DNA of 64,000 nt from NCBI RefSeq assembly GCF_028010285.1, contig NZ_CP116304.1:884501-948500 (forward strand), given 5' to 3'. Below the pieces are notes generated by a model. It ran no database searches and was not told the origin of the DNA. It saw only the letters and a list, made by a program, of their open reading frames with translations. Made by a program: the position numbers and the translations under genes. How positions within the stretch are numbered: the first letter of the stretch is position 1; every line of letters starts with the position of its first letter. The DNA is from Pseudomonas sp. Q1-7 (GTDB lineage Bacteria; Pseudomonadota; Gammaproteobacteria; Pseudomonadales; Pseudomonadaceae). Of the stretch, positions 63,044-64,000 are shown in pieces.

Positions 63044-64000
63044 ATGTCCCTGTATGTTCATGAGAAATGCACTGCTCTAGCTGGCTGTGGGCCCGAGGCC
63101 AGGTTCCTGCTTGAAGCGGTATCCCGTCAGGTGCAGATTGGTGCATGTAACAGGCGTCAGGCCTTAAGGCCAAAGATCCTTTCCAAGCAGTTCCGTCTTG
63201 CGGAGCAGCCGGTCAAGAGAGCGCTCCGCGAGCTCGAGGCTGCAGGGGCGCTGGTGTTCGATGAGGGAGTGCCGGGAAGGCGGGGAAGGCCGCCGATCCT
63301 TTTCAGGATCTCGCCTGCCACATTGGCGGAAATTCAGGGGCGACAGCAGGTATGTCACGTCCATGCGCCTATTGTGGCGCGTCTCTTTTCTCCGGAAGAC
63401 ATCATGACTGCGGCGCTGGAGCTGGAAGAAGGGGGAGCCAAAGAGGACGCTAGCCCTCGTGACACGACCTTGAGTGCGTGCAATCGATTTCTACTGGCCA
63501 CTTTGTTGATGCATGCGGACCAGTTCGGCGTGGTGACGATTAGTAAGGGAAAGCTCAAGCAGTTGACAGGGTTTAGCGATGCCCGCTTGAGGTATCGGCT
63601 GGACGGCTTAGTGGGTTCGAGGCTGATCGTCGCCCATATCCCCGGAATCTCCAGTTCGATATTTCCCAAGAGTAAGGCCAGTAGTACCTATTTTCTTGAT
63701 CTGGCCGTTCTTGGGGCTGGGATACCGGGTGAGGAGTTTTTGCCGGAGCAAAAGCTAGGGCACCCAGGCGCGCAGTGTCCCTCGCGTGACCAAATCCTAG
63801 GACTGGATCTCGGCAAGAAGGAGGCTAGGCCCGTTCGCCTCAAAGCCTTCCTGTCGGGGCAACGTGATGCTGTCTTTGATGTCCTTCGATTTAGGTTTCT
63901 CAGGTATGCCTCGTACGTGCTTTCTCGCTACGGGGTCAACCCAACGATCACACCGACCATTGAAGACGCTCAGCTTCGTGAGACGATTTCGGCTGACTTC
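63044..64000 (+). CDS. Winged-helix-type DNA-binding protein, partial
   Basis: This frame is open for 319 codons to the window end. It begins MSLYVHEKCTALAGCGPEAR. Two regions look like winged helix-turn-helix domains: about 40-95 (KQFRLAEQPVKRALRELEAA, then GRRGRPPILFRIS) and about 150-205 (TISKGKLKQLTGFSDARLRY). Codon use includes many A/T-ending and AGG codons, unlike the core genes. It could be a transcription regulator or a replication initiator with tandem winged helices. Family not recognised. Confidence 0.6.
   Translation, partial: MSLYVHEKCTALAGCGPEARFLLEAVSRQVQIGACNRRQALRPKILSKQFRLAEQPVKRALRELEAAGALVFDEGVPGRRGRPPILFRISPATLAEIQGRQQVCHVHAPIVARLFSPEDIMTAALELEEGGAKEDASPRDTTLSACNRFLLATLLMHADQFGVVTISKGKLKQLTGFSDARLRYRLDGLVGSRLIVAHIPGISSSIFPKSKASSTYFLDLAVLGAGIPGEEFLPEQKLGHPGAQCPSRDQILGLDLGKKEARPVRLKAFLSGQRDAVFDVLRFRFLRYASYVLSRYGVNPTITPTIEDAQLRETISADF

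Noticed and set aside
63355-63669. Minus-strand 104-codon frame opposite the winged-helix gene
   Set aside because: The plus-strand frame is open over 319 codons and has DNA-binding features; the antisense frame has no supporting signal.

Overview
The window is high-GC Gammaproteobacterial DNA whose gene content and order match the genus Pseudomonas, close to the P. aeruginosa lineage. From memory, two blocks follow PAO1: the cobalamin genes (PA2903-PA2910 and PA2941-PA2945 neighbourhoods) and the oprG / Zur-operon / nrdR-rib-nusB-thiL-pgpA-ribA-dxs-ispA-xseB stretch (about PA4042-PA4069). No database search was possible, so the species is not assigned.

Layout. 1-0.9 kb: the 5' part of an ISL3-type insertion sequence that stops just past the terminator of an OprD-type porin (1-2.2 kb). 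2.7-11.3 kb: cobalamin (B12) corrin-ring genes, leftward cobG-cobH-cobI-cobJ behind a cobalamin riboswitch and rightward cobL-cbiD-cobK-[2Fe-2S] protein. 11.4-12 kb: a ccdAB toxin-antitoxin pair. 12-13.7 kb: chelatase ATPase and VWA subunits. 13.7-15.3 kb: a DAHP synthase gene preceded by two aromatic-rich leader ORFs and a terminator. 15.4-23 kb: cobW-cobN leftward and cbtB-cbtA-cobE-cobM rightward, from two back-to-back cobalamin riboswitches. 23-31.9 kb: two sugar-nucleotide enzymes, oprG, a probable Zur-controlled ABC operon, ybbN and small genes. 32-40.6 kb: nrdR, ribD, an FMN riboswitch, ribC-ribB-ribH-nusB-thiL-pgpA, a solute-binding protein, an aspartic protease and ribA. 41-50.6 kb: a BtuF-like protein, four tandem hairpin repeats, dxs, a single-chain biotin carboxylase, PAP2 and AraC genes, ispA and xseB. 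50.9-52.4 kb: a permease, a candidate sRNA and a lipoprotein. 52.4-60.1 kb: a phenol hydroxylase cluster (dmpKLMNOP) with its sigma-54 activator and an outer-membrane protein. 60.4-61.7 kb: an RNA methyltransferase-like gene and a small ORF. 62-64 kb: a lower-GC, probably acquired module of divergent DNA-binding-type genes around a perfect 11-bp inverted repeat.

How the parts work together. The cobalamin genes cover most of the corrin ring pathway with CobN-type cobalt insertion, CbtAB cobalt uptake and CobW, under three B12 riboswitches, so B12 represses its own synthesis at three promoters. The riboflavin genes are under an FMN riboswitch. The aromatic pathway entry enzyme looks attenuated by aromatic amino acid supply. 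Phenol is oxidised to catechol by DmpKLMNOP under DmpR and sigma-54, but no catechol ring-cleavage gene is in the window. Several families of dispersed palindromic repeats lie between genes, and in three cases they provide the stop codon of the adjoining gene.
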